A DNA stretch of 64,000 nucleotides, taken from assembly GCF_013167215.1 (NCBI RefSeq), contig NZ_JABJWY010000033.1, positions 23,542 through 87,541 of the forward strand, read 5' to 3'. The translations under genes and the position numbers were made by a program. Position 1 is the stretch's first letter. Every line of letters starts with the position of its first letter. Source of the DNA: Sphingobacterium prati (GTDB lineage: Bacteria; Bacteroidota; Bacteroidia; Sphingobacteriales; Sphingobacteriaceae). The notes under the pieces are model-generated. The model did not search any database. It worked only from the letters and a program-made list of their open reading frames with translations, and had not been told where the DNA came from. Positions 28,411 through 38,620 of the stretch are shown in pieces.

Positions 28411-29571
28411 ATGCAAGAAGAGCTTATTGAAAATGCCTTTTCTAAAGTCCGTGAATTTTACAGCAAACATGGCCGAACTCCAGTCCGCCGTGAAATGGAA
28501 CAAGTCAATACCATAGCACGCCGCTATTTCGGTTCTTGGAACAATTTTATCAAAACGGCTGGGCTCAAACCCAATGTAAATAAAACAAAAGCTGAAGTGG
28601 AGACCGAGCTGTTCGCGCTCATAAAGGAGTTTTACCACACGCACGGACGCATTCCCATGCGCCGGGAATTTTCAGCAAAGTCAACCAGTATAAACAAGTA
28701 TTTCGGATCGTGGAACAAGTTTATTGCCGCCGGAGGCTTTGAACCAAATGACCGCCGAATACCTTCCATTGGGAAGCTAAAAAATTCACTGGTTAAATTT
28801 TATATCAAACATGGACGGTCTCCCGCGATTTCAGATTGTATCAGCAAGAATGGCCTCTACAATCCACTATCCTATTACAGGCATTTTAATGTCAACAGCT
28901 GGGCTGATGTACTGGAACATGTGAAGTTAAAATCACATTTTCGGGTTACCACAATGACAGCATCTGAAGCTAAAGAAAAAGTGATCAAGCTGATCAAAAA
29001 GCATCGCATCAAATATTATAAAGATTACGAGCGGCTAAAGCCTGCCAATTACCCATCGAGCTGGTATCTCAAGGAAAAATTTGGCTGGAACAACCTCTGT
29101 TATCTTGCCGGCACGAAAATCCCCGTGACCAAATTCAGCATTAAAGATTATTACCTCAGTCTAGCAAGGGAACTCGGGAGAACACCGACGACGAAAGAAC
29201 TGGAAGCCAAAATGGGTGTCACTTCCGGCGCTATGACCTGGAAAACCGGCCAGCGTTTAAATCATTTTATCCAATCTTTCGGCCAGACACCGGCCAATAG
29301 TACACCAGCGCGTTGCAAGCTCAGTAAAAAACAGCTGGCCGAAATCTATAAAGCCAAAAGTATCGAGCATGGTTATCCAAAAGGAATGCCCCGTGGTAAA
29401 CTGAAACAACTTACCGGATACTCCAGGGAGGTATACGAATACCGCTTTTTCTCCATGAATGGCTTAAGGCTCTTCTGCGGGTTTCAATTGAATAAAAGAG
29501 GTAGTAAACAATATACTGAAGAACAATTACGTGAACTATTGAAAAAGCCAAAGCATGCCAAGAAACGGTAA
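28411..29571 (+). CDS. Protein of six homing-endonuclease-associated-type repeats, no nuclease domain
   Basis: A basic 386-residue protein with no signal or membrane segment. It is built of about six ~50-residue units at roughly 7-54, 65-112, 121-173, 187-237, 243-294 and 305-361. Units 1, 2, 3 and 5 share a helix, H/L-G-R-x-P and a second helix; units 1 and 2 then read RYFGSWNNFIKTAG and KYFGSWNKFIAAG. This matches the repeat found beside HNH homing endonucleases, thought to bind DNA. No HNH, GIY-YIG or LAGLIDADG motif is present, and Lys/Arg are abundant. It could be a sequence-specific DNA-binding repeat protein. It has its own promoter and precedes a two-domain regulator. Confidence 0.65.
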   Translation: MQEELIENAFSKVREFYSKHGRTPVRREMEQVNTIARRYFGSWNNFIKTAGLKPNVNKTKAEVETELFALIKEFYHTHGRIPMRREFSAKSTSINKYFGSWNKFIAAGGFEPNDRRIPSIGKLKNSLVKFYIKHGRSPAISDCISKNGLYNPLSYYRHFNVNSWADVLEHVKLKSHFRVTTMTASEAKEKVIKLIKKHRIKYYKDYERLKPANYPSSWYLKEKFGWNNLCYLAGTKIPVTKFSIKDYYLSLARELGRTPTTKELEAKMGVTSGAMTWKTGQRLNHFIQSFGQTPANSTPARCKLSKKQLAEIYKAKSIEHGYPKGMPRGKLKQLTGYSREVYEYRFFSMNGLRLFCGFQLNKRGSKQYTEEQLRELLKKPKHAKKR

Positions 29572-29734
29572 AACGCCCACTCAGACTATACAACATTAAC
29601 CGATTAAGCGCTATCTATCAGTATTTTATATAAAATGTTTTTAATTCAAAATAGTTAACAGAAATATATTATCTTTATATTAATATTTTCTTTACATTAC
29701 TCAATAGTAGACCTATTTTATTAACATGCTATTT

Positions 29735-30403
29735 ATGAAACAAATCCAAAAACACGAACTTTCGAAAGCGGTATCACAGCGTATTGATGAGATACTAAGC
29801 CTGACTAAACTTCCAATTCAGGAACTGTCCAATTTAACGGATATCAATCCCCGTTCATTAAATGGTTATCATTGGGGAACGCTCCCCATTAGCCTGGAGT
29901 CCGCGCTAAAAATTTGCGCGGCGCTATCACTTGACCTAAATACGTTCTGTGACTTTGACAAAAAGCTAAGTTTAAAAAAGCAACGATTTACGGTCAAAAC
30001 TGCTGCAAAAAAGGAAAAAACCGAAAAACCATTGGATAAAAAAGCGGAGGCACTCCAACTCCAACAACGAGAAAAGAAGGAGAAGGATAGACAACTTCGC
30101 GACCAAATAATCACGCTTGTCCGCAGCAGCGATTATTTTCTATATCCCCGCACTCTGCCACAGATGGTCCTGGATTTTTCCAAAAATTATCAACTAAACG
30201 TAACCGAACAAAGGTTGCAAGCCATCCTGCAACGCTGCATAGCAGATGGGAGCATAAAAAGACAAACAACCCCATGGGATTATGGTATAGGTTACTATTT
30301 ACCGAAACGCACTTGGGTCTATTTTAAAAATAAAAAAGATCTTGTAAATGATCCTAAGAAGATTTTTGGCTATGACTGGATCCGCAATAGCATCGTAGTA
30401 TAG
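29735..30403 (+). CDS. Two-domain HTH regulator, paralogue B
   Basis: About 222 residues from the ATG at 29735; an in-frame ATG at 29726 is the alternative. The N-terminal XRE-like domain (~1-70) resembles the regulators at 6408 and 60524 (SQRIDEILSLTKLPIQELSNL, then ALKICAALSLDLNTF). A very basic/Gln-rich linker (~85-125) leads to the shared C-terminal domain (LVRSSDYFLYPRTLPQMVLDF, then RTWVYFK). It is the most diverged of the three copies and the only one not beside a peptide/lipoprotein pair. TATCTTTA at 29670-29677 may be its -7 box. The target is unknown. Confidence 0.6.
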   Translation: MKQIQKHELSKAVSQRIDEILSLTKLPIQELSNLTDINPRSLNGYHWGTLPISLESALKICAALSLDLNTFCDFDKKLSLKKQRFTVKTAAKKEKTEKPLDKKAEALQLQQREKKEKDRQLRDQIITLVRSSDYFLYPRTLPQMVLDFSKNYQLNVTEQRLQAILQRCIADGSIKRQTTPWDYGIGYYLPKRTWVYFKNKKDLVNDPKKIFGYDWIRNSIVV

Positions 30404-30436
30404 CAAACCATCGCGTGGAATAGCCCAATTTCCGTA

Positions 30437-33400
30437 CTAAGGAGCCACTTTATGTGCATTTTTCTGAAACTCACTCGGTGTCATGCCAAATACTGCCTTG
30501 AAGCAAGTGGCAAAGTAGCGCGGATCCGTAAATCCGGTTTCATACGCGACTTCACTTACGGTGATCGACTTGTCCCGTTCCATCAATAAACAAGCATGTT
30601 TCAGCCTAATATTCTTGATAAACTCACTTGGGGAGATATTCAATAATACTTTTGTCTTTCTATACAAAGTGGACTTGGATAACCCAAGCAGGTCACCAAG
30701 CCGGAGTACATCAAATTGGTCATCGGCCAAATGTTGTTCAATGACGGTGACCATCTTCTGAATAAACTTTTCGTCCAGCGGCGTATAATCCAGCGCAGCA
30801 ATATTGATCTGTGTATTGTTGTGAAAACTCAACTGTTTGCATCGCTTATTGATGATAAAGCTCTGGATCTTTGCTTCCAGCACCTTGATCTCAAAGGGTT
30901 TGCTGATGTAACCGTCCGCACCAGCCTGATAGCATTCGATACGATCTTCCAGACTACTTTTGGCGGTCAACAGCAGCACCGGAATATGATTATATTCGGC
31001 ATTGGACTTGATGGCCCTGCACAAACTCAGCCCATCCATTTCGGGCATCATAATATCGCTGACGACGATGTCTATTTCCTCCTGCTGAATTTTTTCCAGC
31101 CCCTGTCTTCCATGTCCGGCCAGGTGCACATGATAGTTTCTGGAAAGGATATTGAACATGGTACTGCTCAGTTCTTCATTATCTTCTACAAGGAGCAGCC
31201 GAAGCTTGTTTTCTACTGTATCAGTATCTGGTATAACTGCATCTCCTTGCGCTGCTCCAAATGCGCTGTCCTGCAGGGAAGTGGAAAACGATCCATCGAT
31301 AATCTGCATATCCTGATCGGCGTAGTAACTTCTGTTTACAGGTATGGCCACAGTAAACGTACTTCCCTGCTGCAGTATGCTTTCGACCGCAATATAACCA
31401 TGATGAATATCGATGAGCTGCTTACTGACAGACAACCCTATCCCATTGCTTTCCACATGATTTGGGGACTTATTTGCATAAAAAGGGGTAAATATTTTTT
31501 CCAATTCTTCCGGGCGAATACCTTCGCCATTATCGCGCACAAAAATATAAAGAAAGTCATTACCTTTCTTCGGGGCAACATAATAAGACAGTGATACCGT
31601 TCCGCCGGGCATTGTATACTTAAATGCATTGGAAAGCAGGTTAAACAAGACTTTGTCCAATTTATCTTCATCATAGAAAACCGCAGCAGGGCATTCGCCA
31701 TGCACAATTTCAAATTGTATATTTTTCTTTTTGGCAATGGGACTGAAATAAGCCCGCCCAAGCCGTTCCACAAAAGTGGGAAAATGAGCCTGACTGACCT
31801 GCAGTTTAATTGTATTGTGTTCTATTTTCCTGAAGTCGAGGATCTGCTGAAGCAGCCTCTTGAGACGGCTGAGGTTGAGCCGCATATTGTCAAACTGCGC
31901 CAGGTTATTTCTAGTCGTCATCTGTACATCATCCACCAGACAGGAGATAATCGTGAGCGGTGTCAGCAAATCATGGGATACATTGGTAAAATAGCTCAAT
32001 TTGGACTGGGTCAGTTCGTCGGTTTTTTCTTTCTCTATCTGAGCGACTTTCAGGTCGCTACGCAGCCGGATGCGATTGAAGGAATAATTGATGAAAAAGA
32101 ATAATACTGCTCCCACGATCAATGCATAACATACATAGGCAAGATTGCTCTCATAGAATGCTGGTATTTTTGTGATTTCAACAGCTGTAATGTCGTTGTT
32201 CCATTGATTATGGAGGTCGGTAGCTTTCACCAGAAAACGGTAACTTCCCTTACCCAAGTTATTATAGGTAGCAAATAAGCGGTCTCTGGGTGCCATGATC
32301 CAGTCCTTATCTACACCCTCCAGTTTGTACATATACCGGATCTTGTCGTGCTGTGTAAACGGCAGGGCCGAAAAGGATATCTCCAAATTTTGGTCTTCTG
32401 GCGCTAGGGTCAGCTGACGGAAATGCTGGTTAAACTTTTTACCCTTGGCTGCTAAAATCAACGACTTATTATTCACTTTGACATCTGCGATAAGTACCTT
32501 TTCTTTAAAGTTGCTGATCGTACTGTGATCGTCGACCCGTACCACACCATTATATCCACCAAAAAAAACAGCATGGCGTTTATCGTCAGCCGCAAACGCC
32601 CGTTTGGAGAACATGTTAACCTGTAGGCTATCAGAGGCCGAAAATTCAATAACATCTTTATTTAAAGGATTGATTTTATACAAATTACGCGTAGTCGAAA
32701 GCCAGGTATAATTGCGCAGGCAGACTATATCGAGTATTTGATTTTTACCGAAAAGGGCGGTGTTGGCAATTTCTTCGCCCATCTTGCTGGCGGTCCGATA
32801 GCATACCAGCCGGTTGCTTTTGGTGCCGATCCAAAGGTTTCCGTACCGATCGATGTCCATTGTTTCGATCTGGTCTGTCTTTAAGCCAGGTGTTTCCTTG
32901 CCAAGGTGTAGTGTTACCGACTGGCGCTCTTTATCGCGCAGGTAATATATTCCATTACTTTTTGTCGCTATCCAGATACCATGGTGATTGTCTTCGGCTA
33001 TACTGATGGGTTCATCATGAATACTTGTCACCTGCTGGAGTCGTTCCATATGTGGCTTTTTACACAACAGCCCTTGGCTGGTGGCTACCCAAACGTATTG
33101 CGCGCTGTCTTTATAGAAAAACGAAGGTATCCCGCTGTGCGACAGTTGTTGCTGCAATTCAATTTTGTGCGACAATAGGATACCGTTTTGCGTGCGCTTA
33201 AATACGTTGATGGATGCTTCATAAGCGGAGCCTACCCACAACTGGTCTTGCACATCGATGGCCGCGGTCACTGCGCGTATCGAAATGAGATCCTTATAGG
33301 TGGAATTACTGTATGTGCTTAGGCCATTGCGGTCCAGCTGAAGACTTCCAAAGCCCAGACGTTCCAGGTTAAACCAGAGCGTTCCTTGCGGGTCATGATA

Positions 33401-34492
33401 AAGCATCTTGAGATTAGGTGTAATACTGTAGTTTTCTTTGATCTGGTTGAAGGCATAGCTTCTGATCAAAGGTCTGTCGAAATGCAGCAAGGACATCCCT
33501 TCCCCGCCAACAGCCAACCACAAGGTGCCGTTTCGATCGGCATAAATGTCGTTAAAGATATTCGTCGTATGATTGAAATAAGCCGATAGATCAACTTCCT
33601 CCAGGCGGTCACCGTTATACCGCAACGTCGAGATCCCCGAAAAGGACAATACCCATATATAATGACGGAGGGGATCCTGCATCACATTGTAAAACAAATC
33701 TTCCTTGTCAACCTGGCGCCGTTTATTCTTTATTTTGATTTCCTGATACGGATTGTTGGCTCGCTCGGGATGGAAGAGGTAGAGGCCGTCCCCCCAGGTA
33801 CAGATCCATCGCTGTCCCCTGTCGTCCTGCATCAGCTTAAAAGGCGCATTACGTGCTCCAATCCGTGGGTAAGCTTTCAGCTTACGTTTGCCCGGAGCTA
33901 ATTGAAATAGCCCCTGGTTCCAGACGCCAATCCAGATATTGCGTTCGTTATCTTCAAAAATCGTGTTGACCGTCAGCCCGCGCATATTTCGATCGAGGAT
34001 CGTCCTGAGCTGATTATCTGACATCGGGTTGAGATTTTTATCATAGATAAATAACCCATCATCCGTGGCGATCCAAAGACGCTGGTGATGATCCACCAAT
34101 AGGCTATGAATGCGCACCTGTTCCAACCGTCTGTCTTTGAGCGGGGTAATCATATAATCTCGCTTATCGAGGATATAGACACCTTCCTCGCCGCCTAATA
34201 CCAGGTTGTGCCCATAAACGGCCATGGTCCGTATATTTTGGTCGGCGGCGGCTTTTCCCTCGGCATTTTTCAGCTTAAAGTTAAGAACATTATAAGCATC
34301 AAAACGGCTAAGCCCTTGAGTAGATGCAAACCAGATATAACCTTCTGCATCTTGTATGGTCTGATTAACGGTCAAGGATGGAAGTTCATAATTTTTAGCC
34401 ATAGGGTTGAGGGCCATCTGCTGACCATAAGCCGATACAGCGGCAAAAATAGACAAGTAAAGTAAAATGAAAATTTGCGTTATACGTCCCAT
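30437..34492 (-). CDS. Hybrid two-component system sensor/regulator (HTCS)
   Basis: A 1351-residue one-protein two-component regulator. A signal peptide (~1-23) precedes a periplasmic double propeller of Reg_prop repeats (IWFASTQGLSRFD, LWIATDDGLFIYD, IWIGVWNQGLFQL) to ~700, and a Y_Y_Y domain ~725-790. One transmembrane helix follows (~797-815), then HisKA with SHDLLTPLTII, HATPase (NLLSNAFKY, DNGEGI, GIGLSVSKQL), a receiver (VEDNEEL, SDIMMPEMDG, LTAKSS) and an AraC HTH at the C-terminus (VSEVAYETGFTDPRYFATCF). It is divergent from the GH105-to-SusD operon and should sense an oligosaccharide from its substrate to activate that locus. Confidence 0.95.
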   Translation of the reverse strand: MGRITQIFILLYLSIFAAVSAYGQQMALNPMAKNYELPSLTVNQTIQDAEGYIWFASTQGLSRFDAYNVLNFKLKNAEGKAAADQNIRTMAVYGHNLVLGGEEGVYILDKRDYMITPLKDRRLEQVRIHSLLVDHHQRLWIATDDGLFIYDKNLNPMSDNQLRTILDRNMRGLTVNTIFEDNERNIWIGVWNQGLFQLAPGKRKLKAYPRIGARNAPFKLMQDDRGQRWICTWGDGLYLFHPERANNPYQEIKIKNKRRQVDKEDLFYNVMQDPLRHYIWVLSFSGISTLRYNGDRLEEVDLSAYFNHTTNIFNDIYADRNGTLWLAVGGEGMSLLHFDRPLIRSYAFNQIKENYSITPNLKMLYHDPQGTLWFNLERLGFGSLQLDRNGLSTYSNSTYKDLISIRAVTAAIDVQDQLWVGSAYEASINVFKRTQNGILLSHKIELQQQLSHSGIPSFFYKDSAQYVWVATSQGLLCKKPHMERLQQVTSIHDEPISIAEDNHHGIWIATKSNGIYYLRDKERQSVTLHLGKETPGLKTDQIETMDIDRYGNLWIGTKSNRLVCYRTASKMGEEIANTALFGKNQILDIVCLRNYTWLSTTRNLYKINPLNKDVIEFSASDSLQVNMFSKRAFAADDKRHAVFFGGYNGVVRVDDHSTISNFKEKVLIADVKVNNKSLILAAKGKKFNQHFRQLTLAPEDQNLEISFSALPFTQHDKIRYMYKLEGVDKDWIMAPRDRLFATYNNLGKGSYRFLVKATDLHNQWNNDITAVEITKIPAFYESNLAYVCYALIVGAVLFFFINYSFNRIRLRSDLKVAQIEKEKTDELTQSKLSYFTNVSHDLLTPLTIISCLVDDVQMTTRNNLAQFDNMRLNLSRLKRLLQQILDFRKIEHNTIKLQVSQAHFPTFVERLGRAYFSPIAKKKNIQFEIVHGECPAAVFYDEDKLDKVLFNLLSNAFKYTMPGGTVSLSYYVAPKKGNDFLYIFVRDNGEGIRPEELEKIFTPFYANKSPNHVESNGIGLSVSKQLIDIHHGYIAVESILQQGSTFTVAIPVNRSYYADQDMQIIDGSFSTSLQDSAFGAAQGDAVIPDTDTVENKLRLLLVEDNEELSSTMFNILSRNYHVHLAGHGRQGLEKIQQEEIDIVVSDIMMPEMDGLSLCRAIKSNAEYNHIPVLLLTAKSSLEDRIECYQAGADGYISKPFEIKVLEAKIQSFIINKRCKQLSFHNNTQINIAALDYTPLDEKFIQKMVTVIEQHLADDQFDVLRLGDLLGLSKSTLYRKTKVLLNISPSEFIKNIRLKHACLLMERDKSITVSEVAYETGFTDPRYFATCFKAVFGMTPSEFQKNAHKVAP

Positions 34493-34735
34493 AGTCCCTC
34501 CGTTACCGCACTGGTTAAAATATTGGTTATCCTCCTGTTTAAAGATAAGGAATGTTTTGGATAGAATATATGTTTATTTTACATTTATACTTTCAGTTGT
34601 TCGCCATGCCAGTCAGTTCAGTTTATCGGTAACCGCGATACAGAATAACGCTTCTCGTTCATCAGGGACGGAAAAATGATCCGATTTTAGGTCATGAATA
34701 ACCTTATTTTAAACATCGGCTGCCCACATAAAAAG

Positions 34736-34743
34736 TAGCTTTG
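34736..34743 (+). promoter_or_regulatory. -7 element of the polysaccharide utilisation operon
   Basis: TAGCTTTG matches TAnnTTTG exactly, 43 bp before the first operon gene at 34787. No good -33 box is present, as expected for an HTCS-activated promoter. It sits in the 294-bp divergent spacer 34493-34786. Confidence 0.55.
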
Positions 34744-34786
34744 TTTTTCTCGAAAAGAGATCACAGACATTTTTAAATCTAACAAC

Positions 34787-35902
34787 ATGCGTAGCTATTT
34801 TATTCTATGTTTATTCCTTATTGGGCAGCTGTCTTTCGCGCAGGACATCAAACAAAAGGCTGTACTTGACCAGCTCAATCTTGTCAATACGTACTGGCAG
34901 TCACAGCACAGGCCACAGGTATGGGCTTTCTGGGATCAGGCGGCCTATCATACCGGCAATATGGCCCTGTATCAGATCCAGCCGTCCAAAACCTATTTGA
35001 ACTATACAGAAGATTGGGCCGAATTCAATTCCTGGAAAGGGGCAAAATCTAATGATAAGTCAAACTGGAAATATAGCTACGGTGAAACCGACGACCATGT
35101 CCTTTTCGGCGATTGGCAAATCTGTTTCCAGGTGTATATTGATCTTTACAATTTATCGCCCAAACCGCATAAGATCGCCCGTGCCAAGGAGGTCATGAAT
35201 TATCAGATCCATACCGCCAATAACGATTATTGGTGGTGGGCGGATGGCCTGTATATGGTGATGCCCGTCATGACCAAAATGTTTAAGCTGACCAAAGACT
35301 CTTTATATCTGCACAAGTTATCCACTTATTTGTCCTACGCCGATAGCATCATGTATGACAAAACAGAAAAACTCTATTACCGTGATGCAAAATATGTGTA
35401 TCCGAAACATAAAACCACATCGGGCAAAAAAGATTTTTGGGCCCGGGGCGATGGATGGGTATTTGCCGGGCTGGCCAAAGTGCTGCAGGAGCTGCCCCCC
35501 GACTCACCTCATTATGCCGATTACAAAACCCGGTTTGTAGAAATGGCCGCTGCCATCACCGCTTGCCAGCAGCCTGAGGGCTATTGGACCCGCAGTATGC
35601 TGGACCCCAATCATGCACCGGGACGGGAGACCAGCGGCACGGCATTCTTTACCTACGGCTTACTCTGGGGAATAAACCAGGGCCTACTGACTGCGCAGCC
35701 ATATCATGATGCTGCGCTGCGTGGCTGGCAGTACCTCAGTGAGACGGCCGTACAGTCCGATGGACGGCTAGGCTATATACAGCCCATCGGTGAAAAAGCC
35801 ATTCCGGGACAGGTTGTGGATGCCAGCTCCACAGCCCCCTTCGGCGTAGGCGCATACCTGCTGGCCGGAACAGAGATGTATCGTTATCTAGACCAAAAAT
35901 AA
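34787..35902 (+). CDS. GH105 unsaturated uronyl hydrolase (YteR/rhamnogalacturonyl hydrolase type)
   Basis: A 371-residue secreted (alpha/alpha)6-barrel enzyme; the signal ends near SFAQD. Family motifs are YSYGETDDHVLFGDWQ, NDYWWWADGLYMVMPVMTK and WARGDGWVFAGLAKVL; the Asp of the ADGLYM segment and of GDGW are the likely catalytic/hydration residues. GH105 enzymes remove the 4,5-unsaturated uronic acid that polysaccharide lyases leave at the non-reducing end (rhamnogalacturonan-I, ulvan and similar). First gene of the locus, 10 bp before the first DUF2264 gene. Confidence 0.9.
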   Translation: MRSYFILCLFLIGQLSFAQDIKQKAVLDQLNLVNTYWQSQHRPQVWAFWDQAAYHTGNMALYQIQPSKTYLNYTEDWAEFNSWKGAKSNDKSNWKYSYGETDDHVLFGDWQICFQVYIDLYNLSPKPHKIARAKEVMNYQIHTANNDYWWWADGLYMVMPVMTKMFKLTKDSLYLHKLSTYLSYADSIMYDKTEKLYYRDAKYVYPKHKTTSGKKDFWARGDGWVFAGLAKVLQELPPDSPHYADYKTRFVEMAAAITACQQPEGYWTRSMLDPNHAPGRETSGTAFFTYGLLWGINQGLLTAQPYHDAALRGWQYLSETAVQSDGRLGYIQPIGEKAIPGQVVDASSTAPFGVGAYLLAGTEMYRYLDQK

Positions 35903-35912
35903 ACCCTAAAGG

Positions 35913-37154
35913 ATGAAAAAGCGATTGTTCTACTTATGGTTATTCCTATTCCTGTGTAACACAGGATATACGCAAAACACGAAAAAACAAGCAGCTCAAC
36001 TAACGGCAACCACGCGGGAATACTGGTTGCTGCAGATGGACCAATTGGTACGCCCTGTACTTCGGAGCCTGGCGCATGACAGCTTGCGCCTGACCATGCC
36101 CCAGACAACCGCACCGCAGGTGGATAATAAAGCACAACGGATCAAGGTGCAATATGTTGAAGTCCTGGGCCGTGTACTGGCCGGTATTGCCCCCTGGCTG
36201 GGGCAGGAAGATGGCTCAGCCGCTGAAATCAAGCTGCGCAGGCAGTATCGCGCCTGGACACTGGCAGGGTTAAAGAATGCCCTGGACAGCAATTCCCGTG
36301 ATTTTATGCGCTTTGATGTTGGTGGACAGCAGCTGGTCGACGCCGCTTTTATCGCCTTGGCTTTTGTGCGCAGTCCCTGGCTTTGGGAGCACCTGGATGC
36401 CAACTCCAAAGAACGCCTGGTGGCCTCCATACGCAGCACCCGCCAGTTTCGCCCTGTCTTTTCCAACTGGCTGCTCTTTTCGGCCATGAATGAAGCTTTT
36501 CTGGCGAAATATGCCAGCGACTGGGATGTGATGCGCGTGGATTACGCGTTACAACAACTGGAACAATGGTACATCGGAGACGGTATGTATAAAGACGGCC
36601 CCCATTATGCCTTCGACTATTACAACAGCTACGTCATCCATCCTTTTCTCGCCGGCATCATGGACGTCATCCAGGACAAGACGAAAAGTTATGACGCCAT
36701 GTTTGCCAAAATAAAGCTGCGCAACGAGCGCTATGCCATCATCCAAGAACGGTTAATCAATGCGGACGGAAGCTTCCCCCCTACTGGCCGCTCACTGATC
36801 TATCGCGCTGGCGCCTTTCATCATCTGGCCGACATGGCATTCAAAAAACGCCTACCAAAAGGGCTTACCGAAGGGCAGGTGCGGTCTGCACTATCTGCAG
36901 TATTGAAGAAAACAACGGAAAGTGCTGATACCTACCGCGACGGCTGGCTCAGCCTAGGGTTATATGGTGAACAGCCCGGCCTCACCGATTTTTACAATAA
37001 TCAAGGAAGCCCCTACTTATGTAGTACGATATTTTTGCCCTTAGGCCTACCCGCCAACGACAGTTTTTGGACTGCCGGCCCACAGGACTGGAGCGCAAAG
37101 CGCATCTGGTCGGGTCAAGATTGGGCCAAGGACCATAGTGAGGCTATTCCATAA
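35913..37154 (+). CDS. DUF2264-family secreted protein (short form)
   Basis: A 413-residue exported protein (signal to ~GYTQN) with an alpha-helical barrel-like sequence. Motifs include YWLLQMDQLVRPVL, FSNWLLFSAMNEAF, WYIGDGMYKDGPHYAFDYYN and YAIIQERLINADGSFPPTGRS, matching DUF2264. The family occurs in utilisation loci for uronic-acid polysaccharides and is regarded as a carbohydrate-active family. The GDGMYKDGPHYAFDYYNS stretch is the probable active-site region. It lacks the ~200-residue C-terminal beta region present in the paralogue at 38617. Confidence 0.75.
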   Translation: MKKRLFYLWLFLFLCNTGYTQNTKKQAAQLTATTREYWLLQMDQLVRPVLRSLAHDSLRLTMPQTTAPQVDNKAQRIKVQYVEVLGRVLAGIAPWLGQEDGSAAEIKLRRQYRAWTLAGLKNALDSNSRDFMRFDVGGQQLVDAAFIALAFVRSPWLWEHLDANSKERLVASIRSTRQFRPVFSNWLLFSAMNEAFLAKYASDWDVMRVDYALQQLEQWYIGDGMYKDGPHYAFDYYNSYVIHPFLAGIMDVIQDKTKSYDAMFAKIKLRNERYAIIQERLINADGSFPPTGRSLIYRAGAFHHLADMAFKKRLPKGLTEGQVRSALSAVLKKTTESADTYRDGWLSLGLYGEQPGLTDFYNNQGSPYLCSTIFLPLGLPANDSFWTAGPQDWSAKRIWSGQDWAKDHSEAIP

Positions 37155-37270
37155 CTAAAAAATTAGCAAAGCTATCCCTGCGCTGGACGAGAAACAATCC
37201 AACACATCGGGAATAAACACAATAGTATTTCAGGATCCAATGGACAAACCATCAGTATACTAAATTAGCG

Positions 37271-38620
37271 ATGAACATACCCGCAATGATAACCCGAATT
37301 TTGATCTATGCCTGCTTTCTGCTTGGCGTACATCCGGCGGAAGCCCAACAACCGCAGGTCAAAACGCTATTCGTCGGGAATGGCTGGGCAAAAAACTCCG
37401 TGAATACTGCGGTATTCCGTAAAAACGCGTTGGTCAGCAATGACAAGTACCAATATATTGCATATTATGATGGCGAGGGCCACATGGTGCTGGGCAAGCG
37501 CTCATTATCCAGCAAGCATTGGGAAATCGTCCGGACAGCCTATCAAGGAAATGCCTCGGATGCCCACAATGTCATTAGCATCATGGTCGACAAGGCCGGC
37601 TATCTGCATGTCAGCTGGGATCAGCACAACAGCAAATTACGGTATGCCCGTACCCTGGCCCCCAACAGCTTGCTGCTTGGTCCAGAAAGGGCAATGACCG
37701 GCGACAACGAAACAGCAGTTACATACCCCGAATTCTTAAAATTGCCCAATGGTCAGTTGCTTTTTCTGTATCGCGACGGCGGATCAGGCAATGGCAACCT
37801 CGTCGTCAATAGTTATGATGTACAGCAGGATAAATGGAAGCGGCTGCACAATAACCTGATCGACGGTCAGGGAAAGCGGAATGCCTATTGGCAGAGCTGC
37901 GTAGACGACCGGGGGACCATCCACCTATCCTGGGTCTGGCGGGAGAGTCCCGATGTTGCCAGCAATCATGATATGGCCTATGCCTGTTCCAAAGATGGTG
38001 GACTGACCTGGCAAAACAGTGCCGGTGCAGACTATGCATTACCGATGAATGCAGCCACAGTAGAATATGCTGCCCATATCCCGCAAGGCCATGAATTGAT
38101 CAACCAGACCTCCATGGCCGCCGACGAGCAAGGAAACCCCTACATAGCGACCTATTGGCGCGATGCCCACAGCCGCATTCCACAGTACAAGATTATCCAT
38201 CTCCAGCAGGGAGCATGGCATACTCGATCATTTGATTTCAGGAAAACAGCATTTAGTCTAAATGGACATGGAACCAAAGAGATCCCCATTGCCCGCCCCC
38301 AATTGCTGGTATCGGGAAAAGGCGAACAACTGACCTTAACCTTGATCCTGAGAGATCAGGAACGCGGCTCGCGGCCCAGTATATTACAAGTAAAGGGACT
38401 AAATGACCTTACTGGAACACTTTATGACCTCAGTGAGACCAGCGTGGGATCCTGGGAGCCCAATTATGACAGCGAATTGTGGCGGCGGAAGCGCAAAATC
38501 GCCCTGTTTGTTCAGGTTACCCTGCAGAAGGACGGTGAGGGGCTCACGAGCAGTGCCCCCACGGCTGTAAACGTCATGGAGTGGACAGCAGATGAAACCA
38601 ATAAGCTACAAAGAAGATGA
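37271..38620 (+). CDS. BNR-4 repeat beta-propeller protein, putative polysaccharide lyase
   Basis: A 449-residue secreted protein; the signal ends near AEAQQ. It matches the BNR_4 family, a seven-bladed propeller that includes ulvan-type lyases. Motifs are [21 protein letters not shown] followed by [11 protein letters not shown], which hold the paired His residues, then [20 protein letters not shown] and [21 protein letters not shown] lyase here would create the unsaturated uronyl ends that the GH105 enzyme removes, giving a coherent pathway. Substrate (ulvan, rhamnogalacturonan or another glucuronan) is inferred. Its stop overlaps the next start by 4 bp. Confidence 0.7.
   Translation: MNIPAMITRILIYACFLLGVHPAEAQQPQVKTLFVGNGWAKNSVNTAVFRKNALVSNDKYQYIAYYDGEGHMVLGKRSLSSKHWEIVRTAYQGNASDAHNVISIMVDKAGYLHVSWDQHNSKLRYARTLAPNSLLLGPERAMTGDNETAVTYPEFLKLPNGQLLFLYRDGGSGNGNLVVNSYDVQQDKWKRLHNNLIDGQGKRNAYWQSCVDDRGTIHLSWVWRESPDVASNHDMAYACSKDGGLTWQNSAGADYALPMNAATVEYAAHIPQGHELINQTSMAADEQGNPYIATYWRDAHSRIPQYKIIHLQQGAWHTRSFDFRKTAFSLNGHGTKEIPIARPQLLVSGKGEQLTLTLILRDQERGSRPSILQVKGLNDLTGTLYDLSETSVGSWEPNYDSELWRRKRKIALFVQVTLQKDGEGLTSSAPTAVNVMEWTADETNKLQRR

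Noticed and set aside
30716..31594. 292-codon open frame on the plus strand
   Set aside because: Lies entirely opposite the HATPase/receiver part of the hybrid two-component gene, whose domains are certain; composition is that of an antisense shadow.
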